From UBA2970 sp965221075 (GTDB taxonomy: Bacteria; Verrucomicrobiota; Verrucomicrobiia; Limisphaerales; AAA164-E04), in assembly GCA_965221075.1 (NCBI GenBank), contig OZ244865.1, positions 1,364,001 through 1,428,000 of the forward strand: a DNA stretch of 64,000 nt. Direction: 5' to 3'. Below, piece by piece: positions 9,425-21,127 of the stretch. Numbering within the stretch: the stretch's first letter is position 1; each line of letters starts with the position of its first letter. A model generated the notes under the pieces. That model had not been told where the DNA came from, made no database searches, and saw only the letters and a list, made by a program, of their open reading frames with translations. Position numbers and translations under genes: made by a program.

Positions 9425-9454
9425 TTGGACAGGGCGGGCAGGAGTCCCTATACC
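9425..9454 (+). promoter_or_regulatory. Candidate promoter TTGGAC-N18-TATACC for the MFS gene
   Basis: TTGGAC at 9425-9430 and TATACC at 9449-9454 with an 18-base spacer, in the divergent region between the coiled-coil gene and the MFS gene. The ATG is 24 bases after the -10 box. Confidence 0.4.
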
Positions 9455-9477
9455 AGCAAAGCCGTCAGCCGCCAGGA

Positions 9478-10716
9478 ATGGAGAGCCAGCAAGCAGCAGA
9501 GCAGGAGGACCAGGGCAGGTGGCGCTCCCGCTTCCTGTGCCTGTTCGCCACGCAGTTCCAGGGGGCGTTCAGCGACAACTTCTACAAGTTCCTGGTCCTC
9601 TTCTTCATCATCGACGATCGGGAGGATCAGAGGCTGGAGTGGATGCTGCTCACCGGCGCGGGCTTCGCCCTGCCGTTCGTCCTCTTCTCCATGTCCTCGG
9701 GCATGCTCGCCGATCGGGTCAGCAAGTACCGCATCGCGGTGGGGACCAAGATCGCCGAGGTGGCGATCATGTCCGTCGCCCTGGTGGCCATGATCAACGA
9801 TCTGCTCGGCCTCATGGTGGCGGTGATGTTCCTGATGTGCCTGCAGAGCGCCTTCTTCGGCCCCGCCAAGTACGGCCTCATCCCCGAGCTGGTTCCCCGT
9901 GCGAGGATCACCCTGGCCAACGGCATCCTTTCGCTGGGGACCTTCCTGGCCATCATCCTCGGAGTGGTCGTGGCCGGAGAGCTCTCCGAGGCGTTCGGCC
10001 ATGGATCCTGGCAGTGCGGCGTCTCGCTGGTGCTCCTGGCTCTGGCCGGCTTCGGGGCGAGCCTGGGGATCGGGAGGGTGAGGGCGGCCGATCCCTCGGT
10101 CCAGGTCCGCTGGAACCCGCTGCCGATCCTCCGGCGAATGGCCAGGGAGTACTTCGGGGACCGGCTGCTGGCGCTGGCGATCCTGGGCTCCAGCTACTTC
10201 TGGTTCCTGGGGGCGACGATGCAGTTCGTGGTCCTGATATTCGGCAAGGACGTGCTGGAGCTGGATTCCGACCGCGCCGCCCGTCTGCAGGGCGCCATGG
10301 CGGTGGGCATCGCGGTGGGCAGCCTGGCGGCCGGCTTCGTGTCCCGCAGGGGGATCGAGTACCGGCTCATCCCCCTGGGGGCCATGGGCCTTGCGGCCTG
10401 CCTCCTGCTGCTGGCCCTGCTGGAGCCCGCGTTCGGCCCGACCCTGTTCCTGCTGATGGGGCTGGGCTGCTCCGGCGGGCTCTACGTGGTGCCCCAGATG
10501 GCCATCCTGCAGACCCGGCCGGCCCCGGAGCGCAAGGGCTCCATCCTGGGTTTCAACGCCGTGGTCGCCTTCTCCGGAGTCTTCCTGGCCTCGGTGGCCT
10601 ACTACCTGTGCTGCAGCGCCCTGGGGATGTCGGACACGCAGCTGATGGGCCTTCTGGGCGCCTCGGCCCTTCCCGTGGCGCTGATTTTCTGGCTCCGTAT
10701 CCCCCGTGCGCGCTAG
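9478..10716 (+). CDS. MFS transporter, LplT-like (lysophospholipid flippase type)
   Basis: Twelve-helix-type major facilitator of 412 residues. The N-terminal sequence FATQFQGAFSDNFYKFLVLFFI, the first cytoplasmic loop GMLADRVSKYRIAVGTK, and FFGPAKYGLIPELVPRARITLANGI are the hallmarks of the LplT / acyl-glycerophosphoethanolamine acyltransferase MFS branch, which moves lysophospholipids across the inner membrane for re-acylation. No acyltransferase domain is fused and none is encoded next door, unlike the E. coli lplT-aas pair. The start at 9478 gives a short charged cytoplasmic tail before helix 1. The TAG stop lies 20 bases before the next sulfatase start, so the two genes may be co-transcribed. 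Confidence 0.82.
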   Translation: MESQQAAEQEDQGRWRSRFLCLFATQFQGAFSDNFYKFLVLFFIIDDREDQRLEWMLLTGAGFALPFVLFSMSSGMLADRVSKYRIAVGTKIAEVAIMSVALVAMINDLLGLMVAVMFLMCLQSAFFGPAKYGLIPELVPRARITLANGILSLGTFLAIILGVVVAGELSEAFGHGSWQCGVSLVLLALAGFGASLGIGRVRAADPSVQVRWNPLPILRRMAREYFGDRLLALAILGSSYFWFLGATMQFVVLIFGKDVLELDSDRAARLQGAMAVGIAVGSLAAGFVSRRGIEYRLIPLGAMGLAACLLLLALLEPAFGPTLFLLMGLGCSGGLYVVPQMAILQTRPAPERKGSILGFNAVVAFSGVFLASVAYYLCCSALGMSDTQLMGLLGASALPVALIFWLRIPRAR

Positions 10717-10719
10717 GTT
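10690..10719 (+). promoter_or_regulatory. Weak promoter-like box TGGCTC-N18-TAGGTT before the second sulfatase
   Basis: TGGCTC at 10690-10695 and TAGGTT at 10714-10719. The TAG of the -10 box is also the stop codon of the MFS gene, so the match may be by chance. The ATG is 17 bases downstream. Confidence 0.2.
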
Positions 10720-10735
10720 TCCTCCGCTACCCGCC

Positions 10736-12502
10736 ATGAAGTACAGACTGCTTGCCCTCCTCCTCTGCCTGCCGGCGGCCCTGGCCGATCGGCCCAACGT
10801 GGTGCTGATCATCACCGACGACCAGGGATACGGGGATCTCTCCTGCCACGGCAACCCGGTGCTCGAGACCCCCCACCTGGACAGCCTGCACGGCCAGAGC
10901 GTGCGCCTTACCGACTACCATGTGTCGCCCACCTGCTCCCCCACCCGGGCCGCCCTGCTGACCGGCCACTGGAGCAACCGCACCGGGGTATGGCACACCA
11001 TCCTCGGGCGGTCGATGCTCCGGGACGACGAGACCACCGCCGCCACCCTCTTCCAGCAGGCCGGCTACGCCACCGGGATGTTCGGCAAGTGGCACCTGGG
11101 GGACAACTTCCCCTACCGTCCCGAGGACCGGGGCTTCGAGGAGACCTACCGCCACGGGGGAGGCGGGGTGGGGCAGACTCCCGACTACTGGGACAACGCC
11201 TACTTCGATGGCAGCTACTGGCACAACGGCGAGGTGGTGCCGGCCAGGGGCTTCTGCACCGACGTCTTCTTCGACGCCGCCATCCGCTACATCGAGTCCC
11301 TCAAGGACTCCTCCGAGCCCTTCTTCGTCTACATCTCCACCAACGCCCCACACGGCCCCATGCACTCTCCCGAGGAGTACTCCCGCCCCTACCAGGAGCA
11401 CGGCGGCCATGTGGCCAACTTCCTGGGAATGGTGGCCAACATCGACGCCAACGTGGGACGGCTGCGCCGCTACCTCGAGGCCGGTGGGCTGGACGAGAAC
11501 ACCATCTTCATCTTCACCACCGACAACGGAACCTCCTCGGGCTCCCGGATCTACAACCACGGGATGCGTGGCACCAAGGGCAGCGAGTACGACGGCGGCC
11601 ACCGGGTTCCCTTCTTCATCCACTGGCCCAGGGGAGGCCTGAGCGGGGGCAGGGATGTGGACCGGCTGGCCGCCCATGTGGACGTGCTTCCCACCCTCCT
11701 GGAGCTGTGCGGCATCCCCATGCCCCCCTCGATCGCCTTCGACGGAACGAGCCTCAAGCCCCTGCTCGCCGGTCCTCCCCCGGAGGAATGGCCGGACCGG
11801 ATCCTGGTGACCGACTCGCAGCGCCTGCGCCATCCGGTCAAGTGGCGCAAGAGCAGCGTGATGACCCAGCAGTACCGGATGATCAACGGGAAGGAGCTCT
11901 ACGACATCGGGGAGGATCCGGGGCAGCAGCACGACATCGCCGGAGCCCATCCCGAGGTGATGGAGCGCCTGCGCTCCTTCTACGAGGCTTGGTGGGAGGA
12001 GCTGGAGCCGACCTTCGAGCGGACCGTGGAGTCCTACCTGGGGCACCCCCGCAGCCCCGAGGTGCGCCTGACCTGCCACGACTGGATCACCGACGGGAGC
12101 ACGCCCTGGAACCAGAGGGCCATCCGCAGCGCGGCGAGAGCTCCCAACGTGACCGGATTCTGGCCGGTGCGGATCGTCGAGGAAGGCGACTACGAAGTGG
12201 AGCTGCGGCGTTGGCCGCGCGAGATCGACCACCCCATCGCAGCTGGACTGCCTCCCGGAGAGGACGTCCCCGGGGAGAGGGCCTTCAGGGCGGTCCCCGG
12301 CGTGGCCTTCCCCGCGGTCAAGGCCTCCCTGAAGCTGGGCGGGATGCACCTGGAGATGGATGTGGCGGCCGAGGCCTCCTCGGTGTCATTCCGCCTTCCG
12401 CTGCAGGCGGGAAGCGATCGCCTGGTGGGGCGCTTCCACGACGAAGAGGGAAACGCCATGGGCGCCTACTACGCCTATGTGAAGCTGCTGGAGCCGCGCT
12501 GA
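10736..12502 (+). CDS. Secreted arylsulfatase-family enzyme
   Basis: The 588-residue type I sulfatase has a signal peptide (MKYRLLALLLCLPAALA). Motifs in order are PNVVLIITDDQGYGDLS (metal site), GNPVLETPHLDSL, the catalytic C67-S-P-T-R in SPTCSPTRAALLTGHW, GMFGKWHLGD, FIFTTDNGTSSGSR, and MRGTKGSEYDGGHRVPFFIHWP. These are the full arylsulfatase A-like signature set. After the sulfatase fold (to about 460) there is an extra C-terminal region (about 470-588) with beta-strand character (IVEEGDYEVELRRWP, SVSFRLPLQAG), an arrangement often seen in verrucomicrobial sulfatases. The substrate is unknown. It is convergent with the pseudopilin gene, with only 3 bases between the stops. Confidence 0.92.
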   Translation: MKYRLLALLLCLPAALADRPNVVLIITDDQGYGDLSCHGNPVLETPHLDSLHGQSVRLTDYHVSPTCSPTRAALLTGHWSNRTGVWHTILGRSMLRDDETTAATLFQQAGYATGMFGKWHLGDNFPYRPEDRGFEETYRHGGGGVGQTPDYWDNAYFDGSYWHNGEVVPARGFCTDVFFDAAIRYIESLKDSSEPFFVYISTNAPHGPMHSPEEYSRPYQEHGGHVANFLGMVANIDANVGRLRRYLEAGGLDENTIFIFTTDNGTSSGSRIYNHGMRGTKGSEYDGGHRVPFFIHWPRGGLSGGRDVDRLAAHVDVLPTLLELCGIPMPPSIAFDGTSLKPLLAGPPPEEWPDRILVTDSQRLRHPVKWRKSSVMTQQYRMINGKELYDIGEDPGQQHDIAGAHPEVMERLRSFYEAWWEELEPTFERTVESYLGHPRSPEVRLTCHDWITDGSTPWNQRAIRSAARAPNVTGFWPVRIVEEGDYEVELRRWPREIDHPIAAGLPPGEDVPGERAFRAVPGVAFPAVKASLKLGGMHLEMDVAAEASSVSFRLPLQAGSDRLVGRFHDEEGNAMGAYYAYVKLLEPR

Positions 12503-12505
12503 GGC

Positions 12506-13297
12506 TCAGTTGGTGCGGGAGGGAAGCCGGACGTTGGTCCGCTTCTCGTACCCGTTGTGCCAGTACTGGGTCCACAGCTCGGCCAGATCGACGCGGTCGC
12601 AGTGGTTGTCCGAGTAGACGATGTTGATGCCCTGGCTGTGGCGGTCCACGAAGAAGCGGCGCGTGCCGTTGTCGGTGTGCTCCCCCGAGTAGTTGGGCGG
12701 AGGCTCGTCCGTCGAGCGGGGCCAGCCGTCCACCCAGTTGCCGTCCCCGTAGAGAGGGGTCTCGGAGTTGGACTTGAAGTACTGGCCGAAGTACTGGGCC
12801 CATACCACGTCGCTGGTCGGCTCGTAGTAGCTGCCACGGGGCCACTGCATCCAGGAGTTGATGGTGTAGCTGCCTTCGGCGTAGGAGTCGCCGAAGCCGC
12901 CCCAGTGGAAGGACCAGTTCCTGGTGTTGGATCCCCGCTGCGGAGGCTCGGCCCGCTGCTTGACGTACGGGCAGATCAGGGTCTTCATCGAACCCTCGTA
13001 GGCTGCCTGGGGGTCGTTGGCGTAGCGTCCGTCTCCCATGTAGGGGGCGATGGCGTGGAACCAGTAGGGGGCGTCGGGTCCCAGCACTGGGAGGACCTTG
13101 CTGTCGTAGTCGTCGGAGTACATGATGGTGGCCAGCCCCAGCTGCTTAAGGTTGGAGGTGCACTTGATCGCGATTGCCTTCTGCTTTGCCTTGCTGAGGG
13201 CGGGCAGGAGCATTCCGGCCAGGATGGCGATGATGGCGATGACCACCAGGAGCTCGATCAGGGTGAACCCCCCGCGTCTTGGTCTTCCGTTTCTCAC
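12506..13297 (-). CDS. Type II secretion pseudopilin-like protein (N-terminal methylation motif)
   Basis: The 263-residue protein begins RNGRPRRGGFTLIELLVVIAIIAILAGMLLPAL, a class III prepilin leader: cleavage after Gly, then Phe methylation and Glu5 in the mature chain. The conserved SKAKQKAIAIKCTSNLKQLGLA segment follows. The large C-terminal domain (about 60-263) is rich in Trp/Tyr/Gly. It has the short NIVYSDNHCDRVDLAEL stretch near the end, in the place where most verrucomicrobial relatives have an H-X9-DG motif. Such proteins occur in many copies per genome in this phylum and are probably surface or secretion-linked rather than true pilins. The start codon is GTG. Confidence 0.9.
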   Translation of the reverse strand: MRNGRPRRGGFTLIELLVVIAIIAILAGMLLPALSKAKQKAIAIKCTSNLKQLGLATIMYSDDYDSKVLPVLGPDAPYWFHAIAPYMGDGRYANDPQAAYEGSMKTLICPYVKQRAEPPQRGSNTRNWSFHWGGFGDSYAEGSYTINSWMQWPRGSYYEPTSDVVWAQYFGQYFKSNSETPLYGDGNWVDGWPRSTDEPPPNYSGEHTDNGTRRFFVDRHSQGINIVYSDNHCDRVDLAELWTQYWHNGYEKRTNVRLPSRTN

Positions 13298-13305
13298 AGG
13301 ATCGG

Positions 13306-13334
13306 CTTCTAGCCACGGATCGGAAGGGATTCAA
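13306..13334 (-). promoter_or_regulatory. Candidate promoter TTGAAT-N17-TAGAAG for the pseudopilin gene
   Basis: On the minus strand TTGAAT (complement of 13329-13334) and TAGAAG (complement of 13306-13311) are 17 bases apart. Transcription would begin about 2 bases before the GTG start at 13297, so the mRNA would be leaderless or nearly so. Confidence 0.45.
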
Positions 13335-13351
13335 GGAATATCGGAGGCGGG

Positions 13352-14143
13352 ATGGCGGCGCAGCGGGTGTTCATCACCGGAACCGGAACCGGCGTGGGGA
13401 AGACCGTTCTGACAGTGCTGCTCGCCTGCCATCTGCGGGCCCGGGGGATCGGGGCGCTGGCCCTCAAGCCCTACGTCTCCGGATCGCTCGACGACTCCCG
13501 CCTGCTCGCCGAGGCGGGAGGAGGGACGCTTTCACTGGAAGAGGTCTCCCCGGTGCAATGCCATCAGCCCCTCTCGCCGCGCGCCGGCCTGTCCTGCGAC
13601 GATCAGGAGTCCTGCTTCGACAAGGCGGTCCGGTGTGTGGAGCGGATCTCCCCGCAAGCCGAGGTCCTGCTGATCGAGGGGATAGGCGGGCTCGAGGTCC
13701 CGCTGGCTCCCAACCGCAGCGTATCGGACCTGATGGCTTGTCTCGGGGGGGATGTCGTGGTGGCAGGCCGCAACAGGCTGGGGATCCTCAGCGACGCGGC
13801 CCTGGTGCAGCTGCGGCTCCAGCAGATGACGGGACGGACGGCCCCGGTGGTCCTGATGGAAGACGCCCGGCCCGACGCTTCGGCCGCGGGCAACCCAGGA
13901 TTGCTCACCCAGCGCTTCCCCGGCGCCGCCGTGCTTCTCTTGCCCCACCTGGGCGAAGGGACCGGAGGCTATCCCTTCCTGGAGCGGGCGGCGCTGAGGC
14001 TCCGGACTCGCCTCGAGGCGATCTGGGAGGCTCTGGAAAAAAAAGCAACACCGGGGGTTGACATAGGGATCGGGGCCAGGCATCGTCCCCCTCCCTCTGG
14101 CGGGGTTCCCGCTCCAGGGGCCTTCCCCGGCGAATGGGGTTGA
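13352..14143 (+). CDS. bioD: Dethiobiotin synthetase (ATP-dependent)
   Basis: BioD closes the ureido ring of dethiobiotin from DAPA, CO2 and ATP, the penultimate step of biotin synthesis. Visible motifs are the P-loop VFITGTGTGVGKT at the N-terminus, KPYVSG (substrate Lys), VLLIEGIGGLEVPLAPN (the GxGG substrate loop) and VVVAGRNRLGILSDAAL. The core ends near residue 228; the remaining 35 residues (Pro/Gly-rich) look like read-through into the rRNA promoter region, and the stop codon lies inside the -35 box of rRNA promoter P2. CGGAGG lies shortly before the ATG, a good ribosome binding site. No other bio genes are in the window. Confidence 0.9.
   Translation: MAAQRVFITGTGTGVGKTVLTVLLACHLRARGIGALALKPYVSGSLDDSRLLAEAGGGTLSLEEVSPVQCHQPLSPRAGLSCDDQESCFDKAVRCVERISPQAEVLLIEGIGGLEVPLAPNRSVSDLMACLGGDVVVAGRNRLGILSDAALVQLRLQQMTGRTAPVVLMEDARPDASAAGNPGLLTQRFPGAAVLLLPHLGEGTGGYPFLERAALRLRTRLEAIWEALEKKATPGVDIGIGARHRPPPSGGVPAPGAFPGEWG
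14058..14086 (+). promoter_or_regulatory. rRNA operon promoter P1: TTGACA-N17-CATCGT
   Basis: A perfect -35 TTGACA at 14058-14063, a 17-base spacer, then CATCGT at 14081-14086. It lies about 350 bases before the 16S gene, inside the 3' end of the bioD reading frame. The same -35 and spacing, with a nearly identical -10, recur at P2. Confidence 0.7.
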
Positions 14144-14168
14144 CAGTCTCCTCCGGCGGTGGCATGGT
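14140..14168 (+). promoter_or_regulatory. rRNA operon promoter P2: TTGACA-N17-CATGGT
   Basis: TTGACA at 14140-14145, a 17-base spacer, CATGGT at 14163-14168. The TGA within the -35 box is the bioD stop codon. With P1 it forms a tandem pair 82 bases apart, as is usual for rRNA operons. Confidence 0.7.
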
Positions 14169-14308
14169 GCCTCTCCCGGTGCGGGACGGCCTTCGACTCC
14201 TCGGCGAGGAGGCGGATGGGCTGGCAGGAGTCCGGCGGCGTTCAGGCCTTGCCCGGCTCCCGCGAAGGAAGACGGCTTTGGTGCCCTCTGAATGGGGGGC
14301 GCGGTGTT

Positions 14309-14334
14309 CCTTGAAATTTGAATTGTGCGATAAG
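14309..14334 (+). ncRNA. 5' arm of the 16S rRNA processing stem
   Basis: In the 16S leader, CCTTGAAATTTGAATTG and the following TGCGATAAG are complementary, with few mismatches, to 16125-16150 downstream of 16S. The pair would form the RNase III cleavage stem that frees pre-16S rRNA. The leader between P2 and 16S (14169-14437) shows no reading frame of note. Confidence 0.7.
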
Positions 14335-14437
14335 TTGGAGCCCCTTTCAGGGCGCCCCGGGTTGGCTTGGGGCGTCATGGAAGTTTTAATCAAGCGTCCG
14401 GATCTTCGGATCCGGACGGAAGTCAAGCTAACGTAGA

Positions 14438-16014
<1,577 letters not shown>

Positions 16015-16124
16015 TAGATGCGGAGCCGCCTGCGGGCGGTATCCGCTAGGTCGACGCCCGGGCAGAGGGCGCAGGCCGGGCTGTAAGGCTCGCCTGCAAC
16101 CGATGCACGGGCGAAGGGCCCCGG

Positions 16125-16150
16125 CTTATCGTACAATTCAGGTTTCAATG
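16125..16150 (+). ncRNA. 3' arm of the 16S rRNA processing stem
   Basis: CTTATCGTACAATTCAGG and the following TTTCAATG pair with 14309-14334 across the 16S gene, allowing a long helix with a few mismatches, as expected for RNase III maturation of pre-16S. Confidence 0.7.
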
Positions 16151-16208
16151 GGATGCTGTTGTCCCCCGACGGGGTCGGCGCCCAATGGATCCGGCAAGCT
16201 TGCCCGGA

Positions 16209-16284
<76 letters not shown>

Positions 16285-16301
16285 GCCGGTGCCGGACCGC
16301 C

Positions 16302-16377
<76 letters not shown>

Positions 16378-16411
16378 TTGGGACGGGATTTGGCGGATGC
16401 GAGTCCGTTTC

Positions 16412-16434
16412 GTTCTTTGAAAACTGCATATAGG
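16412..16434 (+). ncRNA. 5' arm of the 23S rRNA processing stem
   Basis: GTTCTTTGAAAACTGCATAT at 16412-16431 and the following GGG pair with 19427-19452 after 23S, with only a couple of mismatches. The GTTCTTTGAAAACTG part also resembles the boxA-like antitermination sequence found at this place in many rRNA operons. Confidence 0.75.
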
Positions 16435-16508
16435 GTAGGCAAAATTTAGGCGACTACAGTTAGCTGAGTCCTGTCGGCTTCCCTCGGGAGGCTGGCAGAA
16501 TAATTTGT

Positions 16509-19374
<2,866 letters not shown>

Positions 19375-19426
19375 GCTTTTCCTATAAAAGCGATTTGGCT
19401 TGGCTTCCGAGTCCCTTGTTCTGTCT

Positions 19427-19452
19427 TCCCCTGTATGCAGTTTTCAGAGAAC
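19427..19452 (+). ncRNA. 3' arm of the 23S rRNA processing stem
   Basis: TCCCCTGTATGCAGTTTTCA and the following GAGAAC form the complement of 16412-16434. It sits between 23S and 5S, so one RNase III event would separate the 23S and 5S precursors. Confidence 0.75.
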
Positions 19453-19471
19453 GCGAGGCGTTCTCGCAGGC

Positions 19472-19588
19472 TTTTGGTGGCCATGAAGCTGTGGTCCGAC
19501 CCGATCCCATTCCGAACTCGGCCGTCAAACGCAGCGTTGCCGATGGTAGTGCAGGTAGAGCCTGTGTGAGAGTAGGTAGCCGCCAGAT
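19472..19588 (+). rRNA. 5S ribosomal RNA
   Basis: About 117 nt. Terminal helix TTTGGTGG pairs with CCGCCAGA. The internal CCGATCCCATTCCGAACTCGG and GAGAGTAGGTAGCCGCC segments are typical of bacterial 5S. It closes the 16S-Ala-Ile-23S-5S operon. Confidence 0.95.
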
Positions 19589-19600
19589 TCGTTCCATTGT

Positions 19601-19651
19601 CCGGGCCCTCTTTTTCGCCCTAGCGGCGGAGGAGAGGGCCCGGCCCGTTTT
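19601..19651 (+). terminator. Intrinsic-type terminator of the rRNA operon
   Basis: An 11-bp stem with arms CCGGGCCCTCT (19601-19611) and AGAGGGCCCGG (19633-19643) encloses a loop of about 21 bases and is followed by CCCGTTTT. It lies just after 5S and separates the operon from the small basic protein gene. Confidence 0.6.
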
Positions 19652-19680
19652 GAGGGAGCATCCATGCCGGGGGTTGCTCC

Positions 19681-19709
19681 TTGATCCGCCTGCCGTGGGC
19701 GCCTAGAGT
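19681..19709 (+). promoter_or_regulatory. Candidate promoter TTGATC-N17-TAGAGT for the small basic protein
   Basis: TTGATC at 19681-19686 and TAGAGT at 19704-19709, spacer 17, placed after the rRNA terminator. The coding start is about 150 bases downstream, so this transcript, unlike others here, would have a long leader. Confidence 0.5.
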
Positions 19710-19861
19710 GCCGCCTTCCGTCTGTGCCAGCGGCAGCTGGCTCGACATGCGTCGTGCGGTCGGCCTGCATGGCTGCCGTCCAGGACGGCTTCCAGCAGTC
19801 GGTAGGGCGGCGGTACGGATGATTGCGGCCCGGGCCGTTCGCCAGAAAGAGAGGATAGTCC

Positions 19862-20017
19862 ATGTCTCAACATTCCAGTCTGAGGGGTTCCAAGGGCCTG
19901 CGGGCCAAGAGAAGCGTTCTCAAGCGCTTCGAGCGGGTGGAAGTGCTTCGTCGGCGTGGGCAGTGGAAGCCGGGAGATCGGGTCATTGGCTTGCAGAAGA
20001 CCAAGCCCGACGCCTGA
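19862..20017 (+). CDS. Small basic protein, Chlamydiae/Verrucomicrobia family (TIGR04137-like)
   Basis: The 51-residue, strongly basic protein begins MSQHSSLRGSKGLRAKRSVL, continues KRFERVEVLRRRGQWKPGDR and ends VIGLQKTKPDA. It matches the small basic protein family of the PVC group by its MS.H.SL start, the NVL/SVL..ERVE.L...G.W..GD core and the GL.K...P end. AGAGAGGA lies about 7 bases before the ATG, a good ribosome binding site. It follows the rRNA operon terminator and has its own promoter, which supports a link to ribosome function or rRNA binding; the molecular role is not known to me. The gene is easily missed because of its size. Confidence 0.8.
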   Translation: MSQHSSLRGSKGLRAKRSVLKRFERVEVLRRRGQWKPGDRVIGLQKTKPDA

Positions 20018-20362
20018 GATGCATGGGGCAGGTCCCATGTGCTGCTTTCCTGTCATGGGACTTGATGGGACCTCGCCCTGGCGGACGCTGGATCGTGGAG
20101 AAACCGGGACGGATAGAGATCCGGGCGTAGTCTTGCTTCCATGGGGAGGGATTCGACCCGGAGCGCGGCGAGAACGGAGGACAGGGGGCATCGGTTGCGG
20201 AGCCGACTTGTCGCGGAGTCGGAAACGAAGCTATTGAGCGAGCTCGAGGGAGCCGTCCGGAACTACTCGGATCTCTTCCGTGTACAGGCTCCGGTCCAGG
20301 CGCTGGCCAGCATACGGAGTTCCTGGGCTTCGAGGGACTCTCCCGATTCCGTTCGCCCGTCT
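20018..20362. other. 345-bp spacer with mutually exclusive hairpins and a weak promoter-like box
   Basis: Right after the small basic protein, AGGTCCCAT (20030-20038) can pair perfectly with ATGGGACCT (20065-20073). Alternatively GGTCCCATG (20031-20039) can pair with CATGGGACT (20054-20062). The two stems exclude each other. Further on, TTGTCG (20208-20213) and CTATTG (20231-20236) are 17 bases apart and could serve the next gene. No reading frame with coding character was seen. Confidence 0.45.
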
Positions 20363-21127
20363 ATGCGCCGCGGTAGTTGTTCACCAAGTCAGGGAGCGCA
20401 GGAACAGGAAGGCGGAGAGCGTCTGCACAAGCGCATTGCCCGCTCAGGATTCGTCTCCCGGAGGCATGCCGAGGCTCTCATCGCTAGGGGCGGGGTGTCG
20501 GTCAACGGCCGCGTGGTGAGCCGTCCGGGAACCAGGGTTTCCGACGAGGACAGGATCCTGGTGGAGGGGAGGGAGCTGCCGGCCAGAAAGGCGTCCCTCT
20601 ACCTGGCTCTGAACAAGCCTCGGGGGTACGTGTGTTCACGGGTGGCGACTCAGAAGTTTCCTTCCTTCCTCGACCTGCTGCCGAAGTCTCACAGAGCGGT
20701 CCACCATGTAGGCCGGCTGGATGTGGCAAGCGAGGGTCTGCTCCTGGCCAGCGACGACGGCGCATTCACGCACCAGGTCTGCCATCCCAGCTACGAAGTG
20801 GCCAAGGAGTACGAGGTGGCGCTCAGGGGGGCCTTTCCCGACCGGTTCCGGGCCCGGGCCAGGAAGGGGATCTTATCCGATGGGCAGCGGCTCCGTTTTT
20901 CGGACCTGGAGATTCTCGGCAGAGATCGGGTCAGGGTGGTGCTGATCGGAGGAAAGAACCGGGAGATCCGCCGCATGATGGCTAGCTTCCAGCTGCATGT
21001 GATCCGGATCCGCCGTCTGGCGGTGGGTCCGGTCCGTCTGGGCGATCTGGCTGTGGGGGACTGGCGCTCCTTGCGGGAGGAGGAGTTGCGGGATCTACGC
21101 TCTCGGGCCTCTTCCTCAGGTACTTGA
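20363..21127 (+). CDS. rRNA pseudouridine synthase, RsuA/RluB/E/F family
   Basis: Converts a uridine of 16S or 23S rRNA to pseudouridine. In the 254-residue protein, an S4 RNA-binding domain (RLHKRIARSGFVSRRHAEALIARGGVSVNGRVV, about residues 25-60) is followed by the catalytic domain with LNKPRGYVCSR and the catalytic Asp in HHVGRLDVASEGLLLASDDG. The C-terminal GGKNREIRRMMASFQLHVIRIRRLAVGPVRL block is characteristic. RluB-like order is likely, but the exact target cannot be told. The ATG at 20363 has no ribosome binding site and the first about 20 residues are unlike family members, so the true start is uncertain. The 3' end overlaps rsmD on the other strand. Confidence 0.88.
   Translation: MRRGSCSPSQGAQEQEGGERLHKRIARSGFVSRRHAEALIARGGVSVNGRVVSRPGTRVSDEDRILVEGRELPARKASLYLALNKPRGYVCSRVATQKFPSFLDLLPKSHRAVHHVGRLDVASEGLLLASDDGAFTHQVCHPSYEVAKEYEVALRGAFPDRFRARARKGILSDGQRLRFSDLEILGRDRVRVVLIGGKNREIRRMMASFQLHVIRIRRLAVGPVRLGDLAVGDWRSLREEELRDLRSRASSSGT

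Noticed and set aside
7215..9477. Long plus-strand frame across the coiled-coil gene
   Set aside because: The antisense frame stays open only through the GC-rich, Gln/Glu-rich codons of the minus-strand gene; it has no domain resemblance.
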